Positions 36,601-48,800 of a DNA stretch of 64,000 nt are shown here, in pieces. Numbering within the stretch: the first letter of the stretch is position 1; every line of letters starts with the position of its first letter. The notes under the pieces are model-generated. The model was not told the origin of the DNA, ran no database searches, and saw only the letters and a program-made list of their open reading frames with translations. Origin of the DNA: Longimicrobium terrae (GTDB lineage: Bacteria; Gemmatimonadota; Gemmatimonadetes; Longimicrobiales; Longimicrobiaceae); the NCBI RefSeq assembly GCF_014202995.1, contig NZ_JACHIA010000002.1, positions 324,645-388,644 on the forward strand, given 5' to 3'. The translations under genes and the position numbers were made by a program.

Positions 36601-39600
36601 GGGATGACGGCGGAGCGCTTTGTCCCCGATCCGTTTTCGGCCGATGGCGGTGCGCGCATGTACCGCTCCGGCGACCGCGCGCGCTGGCGGGCAGACGGCG
36701 TGCTGGAGTACCTGGGCCGGCTGGACGCGCAGGTAAAGATCCGCGGAATGCGCGTGGAGCCGGGCGAGCTGGACGCGGCGCTGCGCCGCATCTCCTCCGT
36801 ACGCGACTGCGCCGTGATCGCCCGCCGGGACGCGCCGGGAGAGGTGCGGCTGGTGGCCTACGTCGTGGGCCCCGCCGACCCCGCCGGGCTGCGGGCAGAG
36901 CTGCGGCGCACGCTCCCCGAGGCCCTGATCCCCTCCGCCTTCGTCATCCTCGCCCAACTGCCGCTGACGCCCAACGGCAAGCTGGACCGCCGCGCCCTTC
37001 CCGCGCCGGAGTACGCGTCCGCGGCGGAGTACGTGGCGCCCGCCACCGCCATCGAACACACGCTGGCGGAGGTGTGGGGAGAGGTGCTGCGGCGGGAGCG
37101 CGTGGGCGTGCGGCAGAACTTCTTTGAGCTGGGCGGCGACAGCATCCTGTCCATTCAGGTCGTGGCCCGCGCCCGCCGCGCCGGGGTGGAGATCACCCCG
37201 CGGCAGATGTTCGAGTACCAGACCATCGCCGAACTGGCCTCCGTGGCGGTGCGCGCGGAGACGACGGTCGTCGCGGCTCATCTCCGTCCCGATGGCCGCG
37301 TGCCGCTGACGCCGGTGCAGCAGTGGTTTCTGGAGCAGGAGCAGCCCGCGCCCGGGCACCACAACCAGTCCATGCTGCTGCGGGTGGATGACGCGCTGCG
37401 CGCGGACACCCTGCGCGCCGCGCTGGACGCGGTGCTGGAGCACCACGACGCGCTGCGGCTCCGCTTCCGCCGGACGGCGGAGGGATGGGAACAGGCGCAC
37501 GCCGCGCACGCGGGGATTTCGCTGGAACGGGTGGATTTGTCCGCGCTCCCCGCCGCGGACCGCGACCGCGCGCAGGACGAGGCCGCGCAGACCCGTCAGG
37601 CCGCGCTCGACCTGGAGCACGGACCGCTGGGGCGCGCCGTCCTCATCGACCGCGGGGAAGAAGGCCGCGTCCTGCTCCTCATCCTCCATCACCTGGTGGT
37701 GGACGGAGTTTCGTGGCGCATCCTGCGCGAGGATCTGGAGCGCGCCTGCGCCCGGCTGGAGGCCGGCGAAGCGGTGGATCTGCCGCCGCGCGGCACCTCG
37801 TTCCGCGACTGGTCGCACGCGCTGCGGGCGTACGCGCAGGGCGGTGAACTGGCCGCGGAGGCGGAGTTCTGGCGGGCGCAGGGCGCGGACGGCGTGGCGC
37901 CGGTCCCGGGGGACGGCGCGGGCGAGCCGGGCGTGCACACGCTGGTCATTCACCTGGAAGAGGAGGAGACGGCCGCGCTGCTGCGCGAGGTGCCCGCCGC
38001 CTATCGCACGCAGATCAACGACGTGCTCCTCTGCGCGCTGGCGGACGCCGTCCAGGCGTGGACCGGAAGCCCGCGGCTGCGCATCGCGCTGGAAGGGCAC
38101 GGGCGGGAAGAGGAGATCGGCGCCGGGATCGACCTCACCCGCACGGTGGGGTGGTTCACCAGCATCTACCCCCTCGTCCTGGACCTGGCGGGCGCGGACG
38201 GACCCGGCGCCCGGCTGATGTCCGTCAAGGAGCAGCTGCGCGCCGTTCCGCGACGGGGAATCGGCTACAGCGTGCTGCGCGCCTTTGCACCGGACCCGGC
38301 GATGCGGGCGGAGCTGCGCGCCCAGCCGGAGCCCGGCATCGCCTTCAACTACCTGGGCCAGTTCGATCACGGGCTGGCGCTGGCCGAGCGCTTCCGCTTT
38401 GAGGACGGCCCCCGCGGCCGCGACCAGGCGGAGGCCAACCGCCGCCCGTTCGCCATCGAGGTCAACGGCGCCATCGACGGCGGCTGTCTGCGGCTGGCGT
38501 GGACGTACGACGGAGCGACGCATTCCCCGGACACCATCGCGCGGGTCGCGGACGGGTACCTCCGCGCGCTGCGCGGCCTGATCGGGCACTGCCGGGCGGC
38601 GGGCGCGGGCGGGTGCACGCCGTCGGACTTTCCGCTGGCGGCGCTGACGCAGGCGGAGCTGGAGACGGCCGTCGCGGGCGCGGCGGGGGTGGAGGACCTG
38701 TATCCGCTTTCCCCGCTTCAGGATGGGCTGCTCTTTCACGCGCTGTACGAGGGCGGGGCGCAAGCGTACCAGGTGCAGCTCGCCCATCTGCTGCAAGGCC
38801 GTCTGGACGCGGATCTCCTCCGCCGCGCCTGGGCCGAGGTGGCGGGCCGGCACGCCGTGCTGCGCACCTCCTTTGTGTGGCAGGGGCTGGAGCGGCCGCT
38901 GCAGCGGGTGCACGCCGCCGCGGAGCTGCCGTGGACGACCGGGGACTGGCGCTCCCTGTCCCCCACCGAGCGGGAGGCGGCGCTGGACCGTCACCTGGCG
39001 GATGACCGCGCGCGCGGCTTTGACCTGCACCGCGCGCCGTTGCTGCGCTGCGCCCTGTTCCGCGTGGAGGATGATGCGCACTGGATGGTGCTAAGCCAGC
39101 ACCACCTGCTGATGGACGGCTGGTCGTCCGCGCTGGTGCTGGATGAAGTGCTGCAGCTGTACGCGGGGTGGCGGGCGGGCGGGGCGGTGCAGCGCAGGCG
39201 CGCGCGCCCGTACCGCGACTACATCGCGTGGCTGCGCGGGCGCGACCACGCGGCTGCGGAACGCTACTGGACGGAGGTGCTGGCGGGCTTTGGCGCGCCC
39301 ACGCCGCTGGGGGTGGACCGCCCGGCCGGCCCGGATTCCGGCCTTCGCCACGCGCGGCGGCAGCTGCTGCTGGCCCCCGTGCGCACGCGGCGGGTGGAAG
39401 AGGCCGCCCGCGCGGGGCGCGTCACGCTCAACACCATGCTCCAGGGCGCGTGGGCGCTACTCCTGTCACGGCTGGGCGGGGTTCGCGACGTGGTGTTCGG
39501 ATCCATCGTTTCCGGCCGTCCGGCGGAGCTGGAGGGGGTGGAGCAGATGGTGGGGCTGTTCATCAACACCCTTCCCGTACGGGTGCGGGTGGATGGGGAT

Positions 39601-41868
39601 GCGCGTGCCGGCGCGTGGCTGATCGGGCTGCAGCGCGCCCAGGCCGGCGCGCGCGAGCACGAGCATGCGCCGCTGGCCCGGGTGCAGGGGTGGAGCGAGG
39701 TGCCACGCGGCACGCCGCTCTTCGAGAGCCTGTACGTGTTCGAGAACTACCCCGGCGGCGAGGAGGGCGAGGCGGAGCTGCGCATCACCGACTCGCGCGC
39801 GGTGGAGTGGACCAGCTACCCGCTCACCCTGGCCGCCGCGCCCGGCCCGGAGCTGCTGCTGAGTGTGGGCTACGATGAAAGCCGCTTCGACGCGGGGACC
39901 ATCGACCGGCTGCTGGAGCAGCTGGCCCGCGTGCTGGACCAGCTGGCGGACGACCCGGACCGCCGCCTGGGCAGCGTGGCGCTGGCGGATGAGGCGGAGC
40001 GGGAGACGATGGTGCACGCGTGGAACCGGACCGAGCGGCCGTATCCGCGCAACGTCTGCATCCACGAGCTGTTCGAGTCGATGGTCCGCGAGCGGCCGGA
40101 CGCGCCCGCGCTGGCGTGGAACGATCTCCATCTCACCTACGCGGAACTGGATGCGCGGGCCAACCGGCTGGCGCACCACCTGGTCCGCCGCGGCGTGGGG
40201 CCGGAGTCGCGCGTGGGCGTGCTGCTGGAGCGCGGCGCGGAGCTCATCGTCTCCCTGCTCGCCATCCTCAAGGCGGGCGGGTGCTACGTCCCGCTGGACC
40301 CGGCGTATCCCGCGGAGCGTCTGGGGCTGATGCTGGCCGACGCGGGCGTGCGCGTCCTCCTCACGCGGCGCGGAGTGGCGGATGTGCCGGTGGTGGATGG
40401 GCTGGACGTCATCCACCTCGACACGATTGACGATGCGCTCGCGGCGGAGCGGGCGGACGCGCCCCGCGGCGGCGCGTCGGATGAGAGCCTGGCGTACATC
40501 GTCTACACCAGCGGGAGCACCGGAAAGCCCAAGGGCGTGATGGTGGCGCACCGGCACGTGGTGCAGCTCGTCCGCGAGACGGATTACGTGCAGCTCGCGC
40601 CCGGCGACCGCGTGGCGCAGGCCTCCAGCGCCAGCTTTGACGCGCTGACATTCGAGGCGTGGGGCGCGCTGCTGAACGGCGCCACGCTGGTGGGCATCGA
40701 CCGCGAAATCCTCCTTTCCCCGCCCGCGCTGTACGCGTTACTGCGCGAGCAGCGGATCACCACGCTCTACCAGACGACGGCGCTGCTGAACCAGCTGTCG
40801 CGCGAGCTGCCGGACATCTTTGCCCCGCTGCGCCAGGTGCTGTTCGGCGGGCAGGCGGCGGACGCGGAGAGCGTGCGCCGCGTGGTGAAGCTGGGCCGGC
40901 CGCGGCGCCTGCTGCACATGTACGGGCCGACGGAAACGACCGCGTGGTGCTCATATGAGGACGTGCGCCACGTGGATGAGGACGCGCTCACCGTCAGCGT
41001 CGGCCGGCCCACGGGGAACCAGCGGATCTACGTGCTGGATGCGGATGGTCATCCCGCGCCCGCCGGGGTGCCGGGCGAGGCGTTCGTGGGCGGCGACGGC
41101 GTGGTGCGTGGCTACCTGGACCGCCCCGCGCTCACGGCGGAGCGCTTCGTCCCCGATCCCTTTGCGTCACAACCGGGCACGCGGATGTACCGCACCGGCG
41201 ACCGCGTGCGCTGGACGGAGGGCGGCACGCTTGAGTTCGTGGGGCGGCTGGACGAGCAGGTAAAGATCCGCGGCTTCCGCATTGAGCCGGGCGAGGTGGA
41301 AAGCGTGCTCTGTGCCCATCCGGAGGTGGGCGAGGCGCGCGTCATCGTCCGCGAGGACCAGCCGGGGGAAAAGCGGCTGGTGGCGTACATAGTGGGCAAA
41401 GTGGACGCGGACGATCTGCGCGTCCACCTGCGCCGCGGGCTGCCGGAGTACATGGTGCCCGCCGCCTTTGTCATCCTCCCCCACCTGCCGCTGACACCCA
41501 ACGGCAAGCTGGACGTCAGGTCGCTCCCCGTGCCGGAGCTGGCCGCGGAAGACCGGTACGTGGCGCCGCGCACGCCGGTGGAGGAGGCGCTGGCGGAGAT
41601 CTGGGCGGAGGTGCTGGGGCTGGAGCGCGTGGGGGTGAACGACGACTTCTTCGTGCTGGGCGGCCACTCGCTGCTGGTGATTCGCGCGGTGTCGCGCATT
41701 CACGAGCTGTTCGGGTTCGAACTGCCGCTGCGCACCCTGTTCGACGCGCCCACCATCGCCGCCCTGGCGCGGCTGCTGGCTTCCGATCCGCGCTGGGCGG
41801 AGGGTGCCGCGCGGGTGGAGGCGCTCATGCTTCAGCTTCGCGAGATGACGGACGAATTGACCGCCTGA
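30655..41868 (+). CDS. NRPS2: C4-A4(Ser)-PCP4-C5-A5(Gln)-PCP5-E5-C6-A6-PCP6
   Basis: A 3737-aa synthetase. The start at 30655 overlaps the NRPS1 stop (ATGA); an in-frame ATG at 30541 inside NRPS1 was rejected. The N-terminal helix [17 protein letters not shown] is a likely docking element. C4 has HHAVTDG at 166. A4 ([10 protein letters not shown] at 719) reads D-V-W-H-V-S-L-V-D-K: Ser; it carries a repeat insert at about 621-710. PCP4 has Ser1111. C5 has HHAVSDG at 1302. A5 (1770) reads D-A-W-Q-F-G-L-I-D-K: Gln. PCP5 has Ser2163 in GGDSILS, the form that precedes epimerases. E5 has HHLVVDG at 2345 with EGHGRE and NYLGQFD. C6 is D-selective in type ([20 protein letters not shown] at 2816). A6 (3281) reads D-A-F-Y-L-G-M-A-W-K: hydrophobic, unassigned. 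PCP6 has Ser3672. So Ser, D-Gln and one hydrophobic residue are added. Confidence 0.95.
32515..32785 (+). repeat. Repeat insert within NRPS2 adenylation domain A4 (GATCGA-rich)
   Basis: Just before motif A3 ([10 protein letters not shown]) about 75-90 extra codons encode an Asp/Ile/Arg/Gly-rich tract with the recurring triplets RID, LID and SID (for example [20 protein letters not shown]). The DNA consists of overlapping ATCGAT/GATCGA words with lower G+C than the flanks. The same nucleotide flavour occurs in the NRPS1 insert but is read in a different frame, giving a different peptide. Confidence 0.85.
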
Positions 41869-41931
41869 CTTTGATGACCGGCGGCTCCGGCGGGGGCTGG
41901 AGCCGCACCATGGCGTTGATCCGGAGGAAAC

Positions 41932-42816
41932 ATGATGCGAGTCGCGGTGCTCTGCTCAGATCAACCGCACCACCACTACCTGGTCGCCGCGCTGCGCGGA
42001 CGATTCGAGGTACCCGCGGTGGTGGTGGAACCCGGTTCCGCGCGGCTGGACCGTCTGGCCCGCCGAAAAGCCTGGCGGGAGTACGGGTGGGCGGTCTACC
42101 ACGGCGCGAGGCGCAGGTATCTGGGGCTGGATGCCTATCGTGCCGCCCAGTTTCCGCCGTCCCCGGGAGAGAACCGGCCGGCTCACGTGGTCCCCTGGAT
42201 TAACGACCCGTCCGTGCCCGAGGTCATCGAGGCGTGCCGGCCCGACGTCACCGTGGTGATGGGAACGTCCATCCTGCTCTGGCCCGTCCTGCAGCGGCTG
42301 GGGCCCGTGGTGTTGAACATCCATGGAGGGTACCTGCCCTGGTACCGGGGCAACCACTGCTTCTTCTTCGCGTTGTACGCCGGTGACTTCGACCGGATCG
42401 GCACCACGATCCACTTTGTGAACAGCGGCATCGACACAGGTGACGTGCTGGCGCACGTACGCCCGCCGATGCACCCCGGTGACAACGCTGAAACGCTGTA
42501 CTGCCGCGCCGAAAAGCTCGCCATCCACTTTCTGGTGCGGCAACTGGACGAGTACGAGCAGACGGGCATTCTGCCGCGGACTGCCCAGCCGTCCGCGGGG
42601 CGGACCTTTCGCACCCGCGACCGGAAGCCGCACCACGACGTCTGGCTGTGGGCGCGGCGGCTGGCCGGGTCGCTGAACGTTCCCACGCGCCTGTGCCCGG
42701 AGATTGTGCCGGCGACCGGGCGATGGCGCGGGCCGGTGGGCATCCGGTCCGCCGCGGAACAGGCGGGTGGCGGCGCACGCGTCCCTTCTGACGATGAAGC
42801 GCGCGGCGCGGTCTGA
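41932..42816 (+). CDS. Free-standing formyltransferase-family enzyme (10-formyl-THF type)
   Basis: This 294-aa protein has a formyl_trans_N domain at about residues 75-210: VVMGTSILLWPVLQRLGPVV, NIHGGYLPWYRGNHC, and IGTTIHFVNSGIDTGDVLA. The catalytic Asn129, His131 and Asp168 align with N106, H108 and D144 of E. coli PurN. Members transfer formyl from 10-formyl-tetrahydrofolate to an amine (GAR, Met-tRNA, UDP-sugar amines, hydroxyornithine). The methionyl-tRNA formyltransferase C-terminal domain is absent; the last 80 residues (HHDVWLWARRLAGS onward) are unassigned. GGAGG lies before 41932/41935. It sits between NRPS2 and NRPS3 in the same orientation, so formylation of the peptide or a precursor amine is the likely job; the acceptor is not known. 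Confidence 0.88.
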   Translation: MMRVAVLCSDQPHHHYLVAALRGRFEVPAVVVEPGSARLDRLARRKAWREYGWAVYHGARRRYLGLDAYRAAQFPPSPGENRPAHVVPWINDPSVPEVIEACRPDVTVVMGTSILLWPVLQRLGPVVLNIHGGYLPWYRGNHCFFFALYAGDFDRIGTTIHFVNSGIDTGDVLAHVRPPMHPGDNAETLYCRAEKLAIHFLVRQLDEYEQTGILPRTAQPSAGRTFRTRDRKPHHDVWLWARRLAGSLNVPTRLCPEIVPATGRWRGPVGIRSAAEQAGGGARVPSDDEARGAV

Positions 42817-42870
42817 CGCCGCGGCGGGTAGCGGCATCCCAATCGAGACTTCCAGCCTTTGAGGCCGTTG

Positions 42871-45800
42871 ATGGACAGCACGAACGCGCCGACCCGGAGC
42901 GACGCCACCGCCTCGCCCGCAGAGCGAGACGGTTCCGGACGAAAAAAACTTGACCTGCTGCTGCGCCTTGCCGGCCGGCTGGGCGGCGGAGGCGCAGACG
43001 TGATCCGCCCTCGTGCTGCGGCGGGGCCCGCGCCGCTCTCCTTCGGCCAGGAGCGCATGTGGCTGCTGCATCAACTGGATCCCGCGTCCGCCGCCTACAA
43101 CATCACGGGTGCGTACCGCCTCGCCTCCGTGAACGCCCCCGTTCTGGAGCGCGCCCTGGGTGAAGTCGTACGCCGGCACGAAGCGCTGCGCACGACCTTT
43201 CACGAGGTGGACGGAACGGTCCTGCAGCACGCCGCGCCTTTCGCCGGCTTCATCCTCCCGGTGGAGGATCTTTCCGGCCATATGCCGGCGGCGCGTGAGG
43301 CAGAGATGATCCGCCGGGCCGGGCAGGAGGCTGTGCGGCCCTACGACCTTTCGGCGGGTCCGCTGTTCCGCCCGCGGCTGCTGCGCCTCGGGGACGGCGA
43401 CGTGCTCCTGCTGAACCTGCACCACGCGGTGGCGGACGGGTGGAGCATTGGCGTGCTGTTGCGCGAAGTGTCGACCCTGTATGCAGCGTTTTTGGAGGGC
43501 GCCGCGTCACCGCTGGCACCGCCGCAGGTGCAGTACGCCGACTATGCGGCATGGCAGCGTGAGCGGCTTCGGGGGGACACGCTGGAGCGGCACCTGGCGT
43601 ACTGGCGGGAACGCCTGGCGGGCGCGCCCGCGCTGCTTGACCTGCCCGCGGACCGCCCGCGCCCCGCCGTGCAGAGCTTTCGCGGGGACCGCGTGGCGCT
43701 CGACCTTCCCGCCGATCTCCGTGACCGGGTGAACTCGCTGGCACGGGAAGAGGACGCGAGCCTCTTCATGGTGCTGCTGGCCGCGTTCCAGATGCTGGTC
43801 GCCCGGTACGGCGCGGGCGACGACATCGTCGTAGGCAGTCCCATGTCGGGGCGCGGCCGCCGCGAAGTGGAGGAGGTGATCGGCTTTTTCGTCAACACCG
43901 TGGTCCTGCGCACCCGTCTGGACGGCGATCCGTCATTCCGCGAGGTGGTGCGTCGGGTGCGCGAAACAACCCTTGGCGCCTTTGAGCACCAGGAAGTTCC
44001 GTTCGAGCGGCTGGTGGCCGAACTCCAGCCCGAGCGCAGCCTGGCGCATTCGCCCCTCTTTCACGTGATGTTCACCACCGAGGCCGTTCCGGACGCCGAA
44101 GGGAGCGCTCATCGTCTGGACGCTGACTCGTTGGAGGTGCAGACGGATACCGCCCAGTTCGATCTGACGCTGGGGATTTCCGAGTCCCGACGCGGGCTGC
44201 ATGCCTGGCTCACGTACAGCACAGATCTGTTTGAGCGGCAGACGGCGGACCGCATGCTCACGCACTTTGCGCGTGTGTTGCGGCAGGGGGTGGATGATCC
44301 GGACCTTCACCTGTCGCGGCTGCGGCTGCAGGCCGGGGCGGAGCGCGCCCTGGTGGTGGAAGAGTGGAACCGGACGGAGCGGCCGTATCCGCGTGGCGTC
44401 TGCATTCATGAGCTCTTCGCGGCGCGCGCCGCCGCGCAGCCCGATGCGGTCGCGCTGGCATGGGACGGCGAAACGGTGACCTACGCGGAACTGGACGCGC
44501 GGGCCAACCGGCTGGCGCACCACCTGGCGGGGCTCGGGGTGGGGCCGGAGCGGCGGGTCGGCGTGCTTCTGGACCGCAGCATACACCTGATCGTCTCGGT
44601 GCTGGCCATCCTCAAGGCGGGAGGGTGCTACGTTCCCATCGACCCCGAGTACCCGGCGGAGCGCCTGGAACTGATGCTCGCCGACAGCGGCATTCGCGTG
44701 CTGCTGGCCCGCGGCACTCCGGTCCGGGCTCTCCCGGGCTCAGACCTTCGCACCGTTCCGCTGGACGAGGCGGACGTCATTCTCGCGCTGTATCCGGCCA
44801 GCGCTCCCCGGAGCGGCGTGTCCCCGGAGAACCTGGCGTACATCAACTACACCAGCGGCAGCACGGGCCGGCCCAAAGGCGTCATGGTGGGTCATCGCGA
44901 GGTCATTCAACTGGTCGTGAATTCCGACCACGCGCCCCTGCTGCCGGGCGACCGCGTCGCCCATGCGTCCAACCCCAGCTTTGACGCCATGACCTTCGAG
45001 GTCTGGGGCGCGCTGCTGAACGGTGCCACGCTGGTGGGCGTTTCCAGGGACGTGCTGCTCTCAGGAGCCCGCTTCCGTCGTTTGCTGGAGGAACAGCGCG
45101 TTACCACCCTGTATCTCACGACGGCGCTCCTCAACCACCTGTCGCGCGAGCAGCCGGGGATCTTCGGGGGGCTTCGCGAACTGCTTCACGGCGGGCAGCA
45201 GGTGGATGCCGACAGCATCCGTTACCTGCTGGGCACGGGCAGGCCCGGGCGGCTGCTGCATGTGTACGGGCCGACGGAAATCACCGCCTGGTGCACGTGC
45301 CAGGAGGTCCGGGACGTACCTGCCGGCGCAACGACGGTGCCCATCGGCGGGCCGATCGGCAACGCCCGGATGTACGTGCTCGACGGCGCGCTGGAGCCGT
45401 TGCCGGTAGCCGTTCCGGGAGAAGCGTACGTGGGCGGAGACGGCGTGGTACGTGGCTACCTGGACCGCCCCGCGCTTACCGCGGAGCGCTTCGTCCCCGA
45501 TCCGTTCGCGTCACAGCCGGGCGCGCGGATGTACCGCACCGGCGACCGCATGCGCTGGCGCGCGGAAGGCACGCTGGAGTTCGTGGGCCGGCTGGACGAC
45601 CAGGTAAAGATCCGCGGCTTCCGCATTGAGCCGGGCGAGGTGGAAAGCGTGCTCGCCGCGCATCCGGACGTGCGCGAGGCGCGGGTCATCGTCCGCGAAG
45701 ACCAGCCGGGGGAAAAGCGGCTGGTGGCGTACGTGGTGGGCGACGCGGACGCCGACACCCTGCGCGCGGACCTGCGCCGCGGGCTGCCGGAGTACATGGT

Positions 45801-48800
45801 GCCCGCCGCCTTCGTCGCGGTTGCCTCGCTCCCGCTGACCCCCTCCGGCAAGCTGGACGTCCGCGCGCTCCCCGCGCCGGAGATGGTGCAGGAGGACCGG
45901 TACGCGGCGCCCCGCACGCCGGTGGAAGAGGTGCTGGCGGGGATCTGGAGCGCGCTGCTGGGCGTGGAGCGGGTGGGCATCCGCGACAACTTCTTTGAGA
46001 TGGGCGGCCACTCGCTGCTGGCCACCCGCGTCATTTCCCGCGTCCGCGCGGTGCTGGGGGCAGACCTTCCCCTGCGCGCGCTGTTCGAGAAGCCGACCAT
46101 CGCCGGGCTCGCGGGCGTGGTGGAGAAGGCGCGGCGCGAGGGCGCTCCCGCGCTGCCGCCGGTGGTTCCCGTAATGCGCCGTCCGCCGCTCTCCTTTGCG
46201 CAGGAGCGGCTCTGGTTTCTGGACCAGATGCAGCCGGGGAGCACCACCTACAACATGCACTCCGCGCTGCGCCTGTCCGGCCCGCTGAACGCGCCCGCGC
46301 TGGAGCGTGCCCTGGGCGAAGTCGTGCGCCGGCACGAGGCGCTGCGCACCGTCTTCCGCGAGGAGGACGGGGCGCCGGTGCAGGTCATTCTCCCCGTCAC
46401 CGGCTTCCGCCTCGCGATGGAAGACCTGTCGCACCTCGACGAGACGGAGCGCGGGGACGAGGTGCGGCGCCGGGTGGATGCGGAGGCCGCGCGCCCGTTC
46501 GACCTGTCCGCCGGGCCGCTCTTCCGCGCCGCGCTGCTGGTGCTCGGGGAGCAGGAGCAGGTGCTGTGGATGGGAATGCACCACGCCGTCAGCGACGGGT
46601 GGAGTCTGGGCGTGCTGCACCGCGAACTCGCCGCGCTCTACGCCGCCTACGCGGACGGGCGCGAGTCGCCGCTGGACGAACCGGCCGTGCAGTACGCGGA
46701 CTACGCCGTCTGGCAGCGCCAGCAGCTCGCGGGCGAATATCTGGAGCGCAGCCTGGGCTGGTGGCGCGGCAGGCTGTCCGGCGCGCCCGCGCTGCTGGAG
46801 TTGCCGACGGACCGGCCGCGCCCCGCGGTGCAGACCTTTGGCGGCGCCACCCTCCCCGTCACCGTCCCCGCAAATGTCCTCAAGCCCCTGCGCGACCTGG
46901 GGCACGCGGAGGGCGCCACCCTGTTCATGGTGCTGCTGGGCGCGTTCCAGGCCCTGCTGTCCCGCTACGGCGGCGGGGACGACGTGGTGGTGGGCACGCC
47001 GGTCTCCGGCCGCGCGCGCGGCGAGGTGGAGGAGCTGATCGGCTTTTTCGTCAACACGCTGGCGCTGCGCACGGACCTGTCCGGCGACCCGTCGTTCCGC
47101 GAGGTGCTGCGCCGCGTGCGCGAAACCACGCTGGGCGCCTTTGATCACCAGGAAGTGCCGTTCGAAAAGCTGGTGGCCGAGCTGCAGCCGGAACGCAGCC
47201 TGAGCCATTCGCCCCTGTTTCAGGTGATGTTCACGCTGGATGCGGGGTCGTCCGCGAGCCCCGGGCTGTCCGGCGTGGCGGTGGAGGAGATGGGGACGGA
47301 GGGGGGCGCCGCCAAGTTCGACCTCACCCTGGGCCTGGGCGCGGTGGACGACGGGCTGGCGGGCGCGCTCACCTGGCGCACGGACCTGTGGGACCGCGCC
47401 ACGGTGGAGCGGATGATGGAGCACCTGGGACGCGTGCTGGAGCAGGTAGCCGCCAATCCCGCGGTGCGCCTGTCGGAGCTGGAGCTGCTGGGCGCCGGGG
47501 AGCGCCGCGTGGTGCTGGAGGAGTGGAACCGCACCGCGTTCCGCCACGCCGACACCCGCCCCGTGCACGAGCGGTTCGCCGAGTGGGCCGCCCGCACCCC
47601 GGACGCCCCCGCCGTCGTGCACGGCGACCGCACGCTGACGTACGCGGAACTGGAGCGCCGCGCCGGCTCCGTCGCGCGCCGCCTGCGCGCCCGCGTCGTG
47701 GGGCCGGACGTTCCCGTGGGCGTGTGCCTGGAGCGCGGGCCGGAGCTGGTGGCGGCGCTGCTGGGCGTGCTCCGGGCCGGCGGCGCGTACGTGGCGCTGG
47801 ACCCCGCGTATCCGGCGGAGCGGCTGGACGCCATGGTCGCCGATTCCGGCGCGCGCGTCCTGCTCACCCGGCGCGCGCTGGCCGCCGCGCTCCCCGCGCG
47901 CCCCGGCGTGGAGGTGGCCGACGTCGATGGATGGATGGAGGACGACGGTTCCGCATCCACCGAAGCGGCGGAGCCCGCCGAAAGCACGGGGCCGCGCAGC
48001 CTGGCGTACGTCATCTACACCTCCGGAAGCACCGGCACTCCCAAGGCCGTGGGCGTGGAGCACGCCGGGCTGGCCAACCTGTGCGCCTGGCACGAGGCCG
48101 CCTTTGCCGTCACGGCGGAGGACCGGGCGACGCAGCTGGCCAGCCCCGGCTTCGACGCGTCCGCGTGGGAGGTGTGGCCCTACCTGACGCGCGGCGCCTG
48201 CGTGGAGGTGGTTCCCGACGCCGTGCGCGCGGACCCCGCCGCCCTGCGCGACTGGCTGGTGCGCCGCCGGGTGACGATCGCCTTTGTCCCCACCCCGCTG
48301 GCGGAGCCGCTGCTGGCGCTTCCCTGGCCGGCGGAGACGGCGCTGCGCTGGCTGCTGGCCGGCGGCGACCGGCTGGCCACCCGCCCGGCCGCCCATCTCC
48401 CGTTCGCCCTCAGCAACAACTACGGGCCCACCGAAACCACCGTCGTCGCCACCTCCGGGCAGGTGACGCCGGAAGGGGCCCGCGCGCCCTCCATCGGCCG
48501 GCCGCTGCACAACACCCGGTGCTACGTGCTCTCCCCCTCGCTGCGCCCGCTCCCCGCGGGCGTCCCCGGCGAGCTGTACGTGGGCGGGGCGCAGGTGGCG
48601 CGCGGCTACCTGGGCCGCCCGGCGATGACGGCGGAGCGCTTCGTCCCCGATCCGTTTTCGCGCGACGCGGGTGCGCGCATGTACCGCACGGGCGACCGCG
48701 TGCGCTGGCGGGCGGACGGCGCGCTGGAGTCGCTGGGCAGGCTGGACGCGCAGGCCAAGATCCGCGGCTTCCGCATCGAGCCGGGGGAGGTGGAGGCCGC

